Made by a program: the position numbers and the translations under genes. Of a stretch of 58,181 nucleotides of DNA, positions 41,170 through 49,015 are shown one piece after another. The notes under the pieces are model-generated. The model worked only from the letters and a program-made list of their open reading frames with translations. It was not told the origin of the DNA and made no database searches. Source of the stretch: CAVLDP01 sp963661945 (GTDB taxonomy: Bacteria; Bacillota; Clostridia; Lachnospirales; Lachnospiraceae); NCBI GenBank assembly GCA_963661945.1, contig CAVLDP010000014.1:1-58181 (forward strand), in the 5' to 3' direction. How positions within the stretch are numbered: the first letter of the stretch is position 1; each line of letters opens with the position of its first letter.

Positions 41170-43069
41170 ATGCATTCTGTATCTTGCCGGTGTAGAGCTG
41201 GTAATATTTACCACCTTCCGCAAGAAGCTCTTCATGGTTACCTCGCTCAATAATGCGACCCTGATCTAAGACCATAATACAATCCGAATTTCGAATTGTA
41301 GATAATCTATGAGCTATGACAAATGTCGTACGACCTGCCATCAGCTTGTCCATTCCATCTTGAACTATTTTCTCCGTTCTCGTATCAATTGAAGACGTTG
41401 CCTCATCGAGGATCAATACTGGAGGATCTGCAATCGCAGCTCTCGCAATTGCGATAAGCTGTCTCTGTCCCTGGGACAGATTGCTTCCATTTCCAGTAAG
41501 CATCGTGTCATAGCCATGTGGCAGCTTGCGAATAAAGCCATCTGCATTCGCAAGTCTGGCAGCTGCATAAACTTCCTCATCTGTAGCATCCAGCTTACCA
41601 TAGCGAATATTATCCGCAACCGTTCCTGTGAACAGGTTCGTATCCTGGAGTACGATACCGAGAGAATGTCTCAGATCCGCCTTCTTAATCTTACCGATAT
41701 TAATTCCATCGTAACGAATCTTACCGCCCTGAATGTCGTAGAATCGATTAATCAGGTTCGTGATGGTCGTCTTACCAGCACCAGTTGCACCAACAAATGC
41801 AATCTTCTGACCTGGCTTTGCGAACATGTTGATATCATAGAGAACCTGCTTCTCAGGCACATAAGAGAAATCAACATCCTCAAACACAACCTCACCTTCC
41901 ATTGGCTGGTAGGTTACCGTATCTGTGTCCTTGTGATAGTGCTTCCATGCCCATTTACCAGTGTGCTCCTCAACTTCCTCAATCTGATCACCAGAGATCT
42001 TGGCATTCACCAGTCTTACGTATCCTTCATCTTCCTCTGGCTCCTGATTGATCAGCTCGAAGACTCTGCTTGCACCAGCCATACCCATAACTACGAAGTT
42101 CAGCTGCTGAGAGATCTGGTTGATTGGCATGTTAAATGATTTATTCAGCGTCAGGAAGGATGCAAGCGCTCCAATCGTAAGCGATGAGCCAGAGCTAAGC
42201 GCGAGCGCTCCACCCAATACCGCACACATTACATAACTTACATTTCCAATCTGAGCATTGATTGGCATCAGAATATTTGCAAACTTATTCGCATTCGTAG
42301 CAGAGTAGCAGAGCTGTTCATTGAGCTCATTGAACTTCTCCATGGTCTCATCTTCGTGGCAGAAGACCTTAACTACCTTCTGACCATTCATCATTTCTTC
42401 GATATTACCATTCAATATACCGATATCCTTCTGCTGAGCCATGAAGAACTTACCAGACTGACCAGCAACCTTGGATGTTACAATGAGCATAATCGCTACC
42501 ATAACAAGTGTCTGAATCGTAAGTGGAATACTTAGGATGAACATACTTACAATGACACTTACAATCGTAATTCCACTATTGATCAGCTGTGGCATACTCT
42601 GACTGATTACCTGGCGAAGGGTATCAATATCATTCGTGTAGATTGACATGATATCGCCATGAGCGTGAGTATCGAAATAGGAGATTGGAAGTGATTCCAT
42701 CTTCAGGAACATCTCATTTCTCAGATTACGAAGTGTACCCTGCGTAATGAAAGCCATGAGAATTGCCTGCAGGAGTGTTGCAGCAATACCAACTGCATAG
42801 AAGCCCATAACCTTAAGAATCGCTCCTGCAAGAGGAGAGAAATCCATACTGCCTGAAGCAAGCAGTGGAGAAATATAATCATCAATTAACTTCTGCAAAA
42901 AGAGGGTTCCTTGTAGATTAGCAAATACAGAAGTCACTATACAGAAGAGAACCAGTATCAGCTGAATCGGATAAGTCTTAAAAAGAAGTGAGAACACTCG
43001 ATTCAGTGAGCCGAATGCGGCTTTCATATCGTTTTTGGACAATTTCTTACGTCCTTTTGGTGCTGGCAT
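41168..43069 (-). CDS. ABC exporter subunit with canonical ATP site
   Basis: A 633-residue ABC half-transporter (six-helix membrane domain then nucleotide-binding domain). The membrane part starts FSLLFKTYPIQLILVLF; the ATPase has Walker A GATGAGKTT, signature LSQGQ, Walker B with catalytic Glu (VLILDEATSSID) and the H-loop His (FVIAHRLSTI). An 80-residue insert (VEEHTGKWAWKHYHKDTDTV) precedes the ATPase. ATG 43069 lies one base after the partner's stop; the longer frame reads through the partner's end and is not used. It pairs with the upstream subunit as a multidrug- or lipid-type exporter, under the MarR regulator. The substrate is unknown. Confidence 0.9.
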   Translation of the reverse strand: MPAPKGRKKLSKNDMKAAFGSLNRVFSLLFKTYPIQLILVLFCIVTSVFANLQGTLFLQKLIDDYISPLLASGSMDFSPLAGAILKVMGFYAVGIAATLLQAILMAFITQGTLRNLRNEMFLKMESLPISYFDTHAHGDIMSIYTNDIDTLRQVISQSMPQLINSGITIVSVIVSMFILSIPLTIQTLVMVAIMLIVTSKVAGQSGKFFMAQQKDIGILNGNIEEMMNGQKVVKVFCHEDETMEKFNELNEQLCYSATNANKFANILMPINAQIGNVSYVMCAVLGGALALSSGSSLTIGALASFLTLNKSFNMPINQISQQLNFVVMGMAGASRVFELINQEPEEDEGYVRLVNAKISGDQIEEVEEHTGKWAWKHYHKDTDTVTYQPMEGEVVFEDVDFSYVPEKQVLYDINMFAKPGQKIAFVGATGAGKTTITNLINRFYDIQGGKIRYDGINIGKIKKADLRHSLGIVLQDTNLFTGTVADNIRYGKLDATDEEVYAAARLANADGFIRKLPHGYDTMLTGNGSNLSQGQRQLIAIARAAIADPPVLILDEATSSIDTRTEKIVQDGMDKLMAGRTTFVIAHRLSTIRNSDCIMVLDQGRIIERGNHEELLAEGGKYYQLYTGKIQNA

Positions 43070-43070
43070 A

Positions 43071-44849
43071 TTACTCACCCTCCTTCTCATCAAAGTCTCC
43101 AGAACCACCCTGGGTCTGGGATTCATACACATCACGATAGATCTCATTCGTTGCCAGAAGCTCCTCATGAGTTCCAAATCCATTAATCTTACCATCTTCC
43201 ATGATAATAATTCGATCCGCATCCATAATACTTGAGACACGCTGTGCGATAATCAGCTTGGTCGTACCTGGAATTTCCTCGCGGAAAGCCCTACGAATCT
43301 TAGCATCTGTAGCAGTATCAACAGCGGAGGTTGAATCATCGAGAATCAGGATCTTTGGCTTCTTCAGCAGGGCTCTTGCAATACAGAGTCTCTGTCTCTG
43401 TCCACCAGAGACATTAGAGCCGCCCTGCTCAATATAGGTATCATATCCATCTGGGAATTTCTCTATGAATTCATCTGCGCAAGCCAGGTGACAAGCCCTC
43501 TTACATTCCTCATCGGATGCCTCCTTATCACCCCAACGGAGATTCTCATAGATTGTACCCGAGAAGAGGACATTCTTCTGAAGTACAACAGCGACTGCAT
43601 TTCTTAAGACCTCAATATCATATTCCCTAACATCCTTGCCGCCTACCTGAATGGAACCGGCTGTTACGTCGTAGAGTCTACTGATTAGATTAACAAGCGA
43701 AGTCTTCGAAGAACCTGTTCCACCGAGGATACCAATCGTCTCGCCCGATTTGATACTTAGGTTAATGTCTGTTAAGACATCATTTTCCAAATTATTCGAA
43801 TAAGCGAAATTCACATGGTCAAAGTTGATAGAACCATCCACTACTTCCATTACTGGATTCTCTGGATTCTGAATATCTGGCTCCTCTGTAATAACCTCTA
43901 CGATACGATCTGCAGATGCAACAGACATGGAGATCATAACGAAGACCATAGCAAGCATCATCATGCTCATAAGAATATTGGTGCAATATGTCAGGCAGCT
44001 CATAAGACCACCGGTTGTAAGCGTTGTCGCTCCTGATGTTACGATTAGCTTGGCACCAATCCAGCAGATTGCAATGATGGAACCATAAACTGTCGCCATC
44101 ATAATTGGAGTAACAGATGCCATCAGCATCTCAGCCTTCATGAACATCTTGTAGATATTACCGGATGCTGTCGTGAACTTATCGCCCTCAAAGCCTTCTC
44201 GAACATATGCCTTAACCACGCGCTGGCCTGCGATGTTTTCCTGAACAGACTCATTCAGCGCATCGTACTTCTTGAAAACTCGATCGAAGAGCTTCTTCGA
44301 TGTCGGAACTAAAATACAGATCATCACAATAAGCACTGCAAGTGCAACAAGATATACAGATGCAAGCCTTGGGCTAATAGAAATTGTCATAATCAGAGCA
44401 ATAATCAGTGAAAATGGAGCTCTCGTTCCCATACGGAAGATCATCTGATAAGAGTTCTGCACATTCGTCACATCTGTTGTCAGACGAGTAATCAGGCTGG
44501 CGCTCGAGAACTTATCAATATTTGAAAATGAGAATCTCTGAATATTCTCAAATTCTGCCTGTCTAACATTCTTAGCAAATCCGGCAGAACACTCTGCACC
44601 AAATTTACCTCCCAAAACTCCAGCAAATAATCCAATTAATGCTGCAATTATCATGAAGATTCCAACCTTAATAATATGGTCCATATTGCCGGCCTCTACA
44701 CCGTCATCAATGATGGATGCCATAAGTAGTGGAATCACCATCTCCATAATAACTTCCAGAATCATAAAGATCGGAGTTAATATGGTAGCCATCTTGTATT
44801 CCTTTACCTGCGTTGCAAGCACAGATATGGTATTACTTTTCTTCTTCAC
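43071..44849 (-). CDS. ABC exporter subunit with degenerate ATP site
   Basis: A 592-residue ABC half-transporter. Six membrane helices are followed by an ATPase with Walker A GGTGSSKTS and signature VSGGQRQRL. The residue after Walker B is Asp instead of Glu (ILILDDSTSAVD), and the H-loop reads IIAQRVSS with Gln in place of His. Such Glu and His losses define the non-hydrolysing site of heterodimeric exporters; the downstream subunit has both residues. It begins 2 nt after the marR stop, so marR-ABC-ABC is one operon. The likely role is drug, bile-salt or peptide export, with marR as sensor. Confidence 0.92.
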   Translation of the reverse strand: MKKKSNTISVLATQVKEYKMATILTPIFMILEVIMEMVIPLLMASIIDDGVEAGNMDHIIKVGIFMIIAALIGLFAGVLGGKFGAECSAGFAKNVRQAEFENIQRFSFSNIDKFSSASLITRLTTDVTNVQNSYQMIFRMGTRAPFSLIIALIMTISISPRLASVYLVALAVLIVMICILVPTSKKLFDRVFKKYDALNESVQENIAGQRVVKAYVREGFEGDKFTTASGNIYKMFMKAEMLMASVTPIMMATVYGSIIAICWIGAKLIVTSGATTLTTGGLMSCLTYCTNILMSMMMLAMVFVMISMSVASADRIVEVITEEPDIQNPENPVMEVVDGSINFDHVNFAYSNNLENDVLTDINLSIKSGETIGILGGTGSSKTSLVNLISRLYDVTAGSIQVGGKDVREYDIEVLRNAVAVVLQKNVLFSGTIYENLRWGDKEASDEECKRACHLACADEFIEKFPDGYDTYIEQGGSNVSGGQRQRLCIARALLKKPKILILDDSTSAVDTATDAKIRRAFREEIPGTTKLIIAQRVSSIMDADRIIIMEDGKINGFGTHEELLATNEIYRDVYESQTQGGSGDFDEKEGE

Positions 44850-44851
44850 GT

Positions 44852-45316
44852 CTATCTCCTTTCCTTCTTTAGCATGTTAGAGATGTTCTCATCAATCTTA
44901 TTACTGATTCGGAAATACTCCTGTATCTCCTCATCCGATATTCCTTGATGAGCGACCTCTTCAATTTCATTAAATCGTGCTTTAATTTCCTCGCAGAAAG
45001 ACTTGCCTTTCTCGGTTATCTTGATCTGCTTCAATCTAGCGTCATGTTCAACAGACTCTCTATAGATATATCCAGCATCTTCTAGTGCCTTCACAATACC
45101 TGTCATGGTTGAACGAGGAATGTTGAATTTCTGTTCCATGTCCTTCTGATAGAGAGGTCCATCCGCATGCGCATTTATAAAGCCGAGAATCCAGCCATGT
45201 GTAACAACAACCGCATCCGCACCTGCTTTCATTTGTAAGAGATCCATAAGCTGGCGCATATGTCGGTCAATACGTATGATGCTCCACCCTATACTGTCTA
45301 ATTTTGTTTCTCCCAC
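44852..45316 (-). CDS. MarR-family regulator of the ABC exporter
   Basis: A 154-residue winged-helix repressor. The core reads THGWILGFINAHADGPLYQK then DMEQKFNIPRSTMTGIVKAL as the recognition helix region, and the wing EHDARLKQIKITEKG. The start is GTG 45316 with AAAGGAG six bases upstream; an upstream in-frame extension to 45364 has no ribosome-binding site. It is first in the operon with the two ABC genes, and an array of operator-like palindromes lies about 65 nt in front, so self-repression and exporter control are expected. The inducer is unknown. Confidence 0.9.
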   Translation of the reverse strand: MGETKLDSIGWSIIRIDRHMRQLMDLLQMKAGADAVVVTHGWILGFINAHADGPLYQKDMEQKFNIPRSTMTGIVKALEDAGYIYRESVEHDARLKQIKITEKGKSFCEEIKARFNEIEEVAHQGISDEEIQEYFRISNKIDENISNMLKKERR

Positions 45317-45380
45317 AGACGTCTCCTTTCTTCTTATGATTACTGCATATTCGAATTTCCACACTTTTCATTTTCTGCGG

Positions 45381-45432
45381 AATAGTTCGGTGCCGAATTG
45401 TTCGTTGCCGAATTGTTCGATTCCGAACAATA
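45381..45432 (-). promoter_or_regulatory. Operator-like palindrome array upstream of marR
   Basis: Three direct repeats with exact 15-nt period (start positions 45381, 45396, 45411), unit like AATTGTTCGNTGCCG. Neighbouring units form overlapping imperfect palindromes: AATAGTTCGG-TG-CCGAATTGTT, AATTGTTCGT-TG-CCGAATTGTT and AATTGTTCGA-TT-CCGAACAATA. Position and symmetry suit binding of a dimeric MarR protein. Confidence 0.6.
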
Positions 45433-45434
45433 AT

Positions 45435-45470
45435 ACAACCCTACTATTCGATAGTCAATAGTAGGGTTGT
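45435..45470. terminator. Hairpin between thiD and the marR promoter
   Basis: A perfect 14-bp stem ACAACCCTACTATT/AATAGTAGGGTTGT with an 8-nt loop, 5 nt past the thiD stop. It is likely the terminator of thiED, although the T-tract on the minus strand is poor. Confidence 0.65.
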
Positions 45471-45475
45471 AGATT

Positions 45476-46279
45476 TTATAGATTGTTAATAATTGAATAA
45501 GTGTGATTAAGCGGACCATTTCCTCGCCCGAGATTCAGACCATCCGCAATTGCTCCAGTTAGATACGCTTTGGCTCTTGCTACCGAATCCTCCATTGCAA
45601 AGCCTAGGGCCAGATTCGATGCAATTGCACTTGAGAGGGTGCAGCCAGTCCCATGCGTATTCTCATTTGCAATGTGCTCCCCAGCAAGCCAGGTCTCACT
45701 ATGGTCAGTCAGAAGAAAATCGACTGGATTCTCCTCTAAGTGTCCACCCTTCAAGAGAATCGAAGTATGACACATTTTCTGAATGATTCCTGCAGCATCC
45801 TCCATCCCATTCGTATCTGTAATCGTACGATGGGAGAGTGCCTCTGCCTCTGGAATATTCGGTGTAATCAGGTCTGCCAGTGGGAAAATCTCGCTCGAAA
45901 GTGCAGACAGAGCCTCTTCCTTTAGAAATGTTGCACCACTTGTACTCGCGATTACCGGATCTACCACGATATTTTCCAGGTGATATTCCTTTAATTTCTC
46001 AGCAATCACACGAATCTGCGCTACAGAGGTGATCATCCCTATCTTCACTGCATCCGGCCTAATATCGGATAGAATCGCATCAAGCTCTTCTCGCAGGAAT
46101 TCTGCTGGAACATCGTAAATCTCCTGAACTCCCAGCGTGTTTTGAGCTGTGAGAGCAGTAATTGCAGACATTCCATAGACACTGTGCACCGTCATCGTCT
46201 TCAGATCTGCCTGAATTCCGGCTCCGCCTATCGTATCTGATCCAGCAATTGTGAGTGCTGTAGGCATCTGATGACTCAT
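45476..46279 (-). CDS. thiD: Hydroxymethylpyrimidine (phosphate) kinase
   Basis: Phosphorylates HMP and HMP-P in thiamine synthesis and salvage. The 267-residue ribokinase-fold protein has the N-terminal substrate loop LTIAGSDTIGGAGIQADLKT, VVDPVIASTSGATFLKEEAL, and the C-terminal anion-hole/catalytic segment NTHGTGCTLSSAIASNLALG with the catalytic Cys/Asp region. The ATG overlaps the thiE stop (ATGA), so thiE and thiD are translated together. No thiC, thiG or thiM is adjacent, so a salvage route is as likely as de novo synthesis. No TPP riboswitch was recognised upstream. Confidence 0.95.
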   Translation of the reverse strand: MSHQMPTALTIAGSDTIGGAGIQADLKTMTVHSVYGMSAITALTAQNTLGVQEIYDVPAEFLREELDAILSDIRPDAVKIGMITSVAQIRVIAEKLKEYHLENIVVDPVIASTSGATFLKEEALSALSSEIFPLADLITPNIPEAEALSHRTITDTNGMEDAAGIIQKMCHTSILLKGGHLEENPVDFLLTDHSETWLAGEHIANENTHGTGCTLSSAIASNLALGFAMEDSVARAKAYLTGAIADGLNLGRGNGPLNHTYSIINNL

Positions 46280-46905
46280 AATCTATCCACCTTCTCTCTA
46301 AGAACTCTTGTGGCTTCCCCTATCGATTCGGCTGCGAGAATTCCACTCACGACCGCAACACCTGCGATTCCGCTTCCCGCCAATTCCGATACATTATCTC
46401 CCGTTATTCCGCCAATCGCCACAACAGGAATCGATACACTTGCTACGATCTCTTCGAGCATCTTACGACTCATCGGAAGAGCATCCGCCTTCGTTGATGT
46501 CCCAAAGACCGCACCAGAGCCAAGGTAAGTGGCACCAGCTTCTTCCGCCGCGCGCGCTTGTTCTATGGTCTTGGCCGTAACACCAATGATTGCATCTGGT
46601 CCAAGAATAGCCCTCGCCTCGCCAGCTTCTAGATCGCTCTGTCCCACATGGACGCCGTCCGCTCCAATTTCCGCTGCTAGTGTGACATTATCATTTATTA
46701 GAAATGGTACATGATAGGCCTTACATAGAGCCTGAATCGCGAGAGCTTCCTCCTTCATCTCCTCATAGGACATATTCTTCTCGCGTAGTTGAACCATGCT
46801 TACACCAGACTGCAATGCTTCCTCTACAACATCTATAAGTTTCTGGTCTGATAGCCAATGACGATCTGTTACCAGATATAATTTTAGTGCCGTATCTAAA
46901 TCCAT
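46276..46905 (-). CDS. thiE: Thiamine phosphate synthase
   Basis: Joins HMP-pyrophosphate and the thiazole phosphate to thiamine phosphate. The 209-residue TIM-barrel protein has LYLVTDRHWLSDQK, VQLREKNMSYEEM (diphosphate-binding Arg/Lys), NDNVTLAAEIGADGVHVGQ with the Mg-binding Asp pair, GSGAVFGTSTKADA and VAIGGITGDNVSELAGSG. Length is normal. It heads the thiE-thiD pair and is divergent from the TetR gene with a 128-nt intergenic region. Confidence 0.95.
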   Translation of the reverse strand: MDLDTALKLYLVTDRHWLSDQKLIDVVEEALQSGVSMVQLREKNMSYEEMKEEALAIQALCKAYHVPFLINDNVTLAAEIGADGVHVGQSDLEAGEARAILGPDAIIGVTAKTIEQARAAEEAGATYLGSGAVFGTSTKADALPMSRKMLEEIVASVSIPVVAIGGITGDNVSELAGSGIAGVAVVSGILAAESIGEATRVLREKVDRL

Positions 46906-46969
46906 AAGTTTTCCTCATTTCTATTGCTTATACCACGGATTGTATTTGTAGGCTTTTTATACACAGTTG

Positions 46970-46998
46970 TTGCATAACGCCACTTTTTCCCTTATAAT
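46970..46998 (+). promoter_or_regulatory. Sigma-A promoter of the TetR gene
   Basis: TTGCAT - 17 nt - TATAAT, about 35 nt upstream of the ATG, with AAGGAG as the ribosome-binding site. It is a strong match, with a consensus -10. Confidence 0.8.
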
Positions 46999-47033
46999 GT
47001 AGCTATTCCCATTATGGAAGTAAGGAGTCATTT

Positions 47034-47594
47034 ATGAAACACACTAGTAACGATCTGCGTGTTCGCAGAACCCTCAAATCAATAAGAGAAGCTTTCTTCG
47101 AGCTTATCATGGAGAAGCCTTATTCTGATATTAGCATCACAGAGCTAACCACGAAAGCAGAAGTTAATCGTAAGACCTTCTATCTCCATTACTCATCCTT
47201 AGATGATCTGATCAAGGAGATCGAAGATGAGACCGCCGACAATATCTTAGAATACCTGGATGCAGAAGCATCAAACCTCGATGTCGCAGGCTGTGTCTCC
47301 AAATTCTACCACTATCTGGACGATGCGACAGAAGTCGAGCGCAAGCTCATGTGCGATCCTTATTATCACACCTTCTATGAGCATGTAACAGACAAGATTC
47401 TCGGTTCACACGTCTTCCAGAGATTCTACGATATCTGCGAATACCCAGATGTGGTTCGAGCATTCTGCGTATCCATCACTACCATTTACAGAACATGGTT
47501 GACTTCCTATCCAGATTCCAACCTGGATGATATCATCGCTTATGCGAATAAGCTTATCTTAGACGGATACAATTCCGTTCCTAAGAAGAATTAA
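47034..47594 (+). CDS. TetR/AcrR-family regulator
   Basis: A 186-residue transcription factor. The N-terminal helix-turn-helix (about 10-57) reads SIREAFFELIMEKPYSDISI then TELTTKAEVNRKTFYLHYSS, typical of the family. The C-terminal ligand-binding part is of the short, helical type with several Cys residues (GCVSKF, MCDPYYHTF, YDICEYPD). No obvious target gene is adjacent: it is divergent from thiE and convergent with tRNA-Ser. Control of the thi operon from the shared intergenic region is possible but not supported by a visible operator. Confidence 0.88.
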   Translation: MKHTSNDLRVRRTLKSIREAFFELIMEKPYSDISITELTTKAEVNRKTFYLHYSSLDDLIKEIEDETADNILEYLDAEASNLDVAGCVSKFYHYLDDATEVERKLMCDPYYHTFYEHVTDKILGSHVFQRFYDICEYPDVVRAFCVSITTIYRTWLTSYPDSNLDDIIAYANKLILDGYNSVPKKN

Positions 47595-47610
47595 CTTCAT
47601 AATGATAACA

Positions 47611-47639
47611 AAAAACCAGGTAATCACTACCTGGTTTTT
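47611..47639. terminator. Bidirectional terminator between tetR and tRNA-Ser
   Basis: Stem AAAAACCAGGTA/TACCTGGTTTTT with a 5-nt loop. It gives a T-run in both directions, so it serves the TetR gene (plus) and the tRNA (minus). Confidence 0.92.
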
Positions 47640-47645
47640 CTTAAC

Positions 47646-47733
47646 GGAGAAGGAGGGATTTGAACCCTCGCGCCGGTTTCCCGACCTATACCCTTAGCAG
47701 GGGCACCTCTTCGGCCAACTTGAGTACTTCTCC
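47646..47733 (-). tRNA. tRNA-Ser, anticodon GCU
   Basis: An 88-nt class II tRNA on the minus strand. Acceptor arm GGAGAAG pairs with the 3' CTTCTCC; the D-arm, anticodon loop CTGCTAA (GCU, reading AGC/AGU), a long variable arm (GTCGGGAAACCGGC) and the T-arm GAGGGTTCAAATCCCTC are all visible. The CCA is not encoded. Confidence 0.95.
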
Positions 47734-47746
47734 ATGTCCGATATTC

Positions 47747-47787
47747 GCTGCCAAGGCAGCTCTATGTTCCGTCACACTTCGCGTGAC
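47747..47787 (-). other. Two hairpins in the tRNA-Ser leader
   Basis: GTCACGC-GAA-GTGTGAC (47771-47787) and GCTGCC-TT-GGCAGC (47747-47760) lie between the promoter and the mature 5' end. They may help leader processing; the second has a very tight loop. Confidence 0.4.
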
Positions 47788-47796
47788 ACAATTGGT

Positions 47797-47825
47797 ATTC
47801 TACTAAATGTTTTCCCCTTTGTCAA
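47797..47825 (-). promoter_or_regulatory. Sigma-A promoter of tRNA-Ser
   Basis: Minus strand TTGACA - 17 nt - TAGAAT, about 65 nt upstream of the tRNA 5' end. Confidence 0.8.
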
Positions 47826-47873
47826 TGCCCTGAAATCTAAGGTTTATAATCCATTTATCCGATATATAGATTA

Positions 47874-47879
47874 TATAAT
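47874..47879 (+). promoter_or_regulatory. -10 box of the aminotransferase/glycosyltransferase unit
   Basis: TATAAT about 26 nt before the ATG at 47906; GAGGA follows as ribosome-binding site. The -35 region is poor. Confidence 0.4.
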
Positions 47880-47905
47880 GCTAGAAATGAATCTGAGGAA
47901 CACAA

Positions 47906-49012
47906 ATGGACCAAATTCTCGTTACAAGATCTTCCATGCCACCAATGGAGGAGTATATTTCTGAGATTTCTGACCTCTGGGATTCCCACTGGCTCACCAA
48001 TATGGGACAGAAGCATCGTCAGCTATCCGCCGAATTACAGAATTATCTCGATGTCGACCATATTGAGCTATTCTGCAATGGACACATGAGCCTTGAACTC
48101 TGTCTCCAAGCCATGAATCTGAGTGGAGAAGTAATTACTACACCCTACACCTTCGCATCGACAACCCATGCCATTGTGCGAAATGGTCTTACACCAGTCT
48201 TCTGTGACATCAATCCTGACAATTACACGATTGATGTAGATAAGATTGAATCTCTCATTACAGAGCGTACTTCTGCCATCGTGCCTGTTCATGTCTATGG
48301 CAATATCTGCGATGTAGAAGCAATTGACCGAATCGCCAGAAAGCACAATCTAAAAGTCATCTACGACGCCTGTCATGCCTTCGGCATCAAGTATAAGGGC
48401 AGGAGCATCGCATCATTCGGAGATGCCTCCGTCTTTAGTTTCCATGCAACCAAGGTCTTCAATACCATAGAAGGCGGCTGTGTCTGCTTTCATGATAATG
48501 ATTTGTCGCAGAAGTTAAGTGATCTCAAGAACTTCGGCATCCATAATGAAGAGACAATCAGTGATGTCGGTGCCAATGCCAAGCTGAACGAATTCTCCTG
48601 TGCAATGGGCCTCTGTAACCTAAGACATCTGGATGACGAGATCAAGAAACGACAAACCGTCATGAATCGCTATCGCTTTCATCTAGAGTCCATCCCAGGA
48701 ATTCAGTTAAGTCCTGTTGACCCAGATGTCATTTCCAATTACGGATACTTGCCAATTGTCATTGATGAGACAGTCTTTGGTGCCAACCGCAACCAGGTAA
48801 GAGAAGAAATGGAATCTCACGGAATTCATCCGCGAAAATATTTCTATCCAATTGTAAATGAATTTGATTGTTATAAGGATACCTATTCCTCTGCAGATAC
48901 GCCAGTTGCGCTAGAGATTAGTAAATCAGTTCTAACGCTGCCTATGTATGCAGATTTAGACCTAGACAAGGTCGACGAGATTTGTTCTATTCTACTTGAA
49001 ATGAGGAGATAA
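47906..49012 (+). CDS. DegT/DnrJ/EryC1-type sugar aminotransferase, VioA/FdtB-like
   Basis: A 368-residue PLP enzyme predicted to aminate a dTDP- or UDP-keto-sugar. Family blocks are the N-terminal WDSHWLTNMGQKHRQLSAEL, the cofactor region TTPYTFASTTHAIVRNG, VIYDACHAFGIKYKGRS, and the PLP lysine in FSFHATKVFNTIEGG. The SFHATKVFNTIEGG block and N-terminus are like VioA/FdtB/QdtB, enzymes for 3- or 4-amino-dideoxy-hexoses, but the exact sugar cannot be fixed. No dTDP-sugar dehydratase (rmlA/rmlB) is nearby, so the nucleotide sugar must come from elsewhere. It is followed after 3 nt by the glycosyltransferase, which probably uses the amino sugar. Confidence 0.88.
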   Translation: MDQILVTRSSMPPMEEYISEISDLWDSHWLTNMGQKHRQLSAELQNYLDVDHIELFCNGHMSLELCLQAMNLSGEVITTPYTFASTTHAIVRNGLTPVFCDINPDNYTIDVDKIESLITERTSAIVPVHVYGNICDVEAIDRIARKHNLKVIYDACHAFGIKYKGRSIASFGDASVFSFHATKVFNTIEGGCVCFHDNDLSQKLSDLKNFGIHNEETISDVGANAKLNEFSCAMGLCNLRHLDDEIKKRQTVMNRYRFHLESIPGIQLSPVDPDVISNYGYLPIVIDETVFGANRNQVREEMESHGIHPRKYFYPIVNEFDCYKDTYSSADTPVALEISKSVLTLPMYADLDLDKVDEICSILLEMRR

Positions 49013-49015
49013 GCC

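Noticed and set aside
41168..43240. Longer start of the second ABC subunit (57 extra residues)
   Set aside because: The extra residues are out-of-frame reading of the partner's end; ATG 43069 lies one base after the partner's stop.
46906..47033. TPP riboswitch upstream of thiE
   Set aside because: The 128-nt divergent gap is short and I saw no THI-element core such as CTGAGA with its partner ACCTGATCTGG-like segment.
47734..47964. 76-residue frame between tRNA-Ser and the aminotransferase gene
   Set aside because: It covers the tRNA leader and promoter, overlaps the next gene start out of frame, and has no ribosome-binding site.
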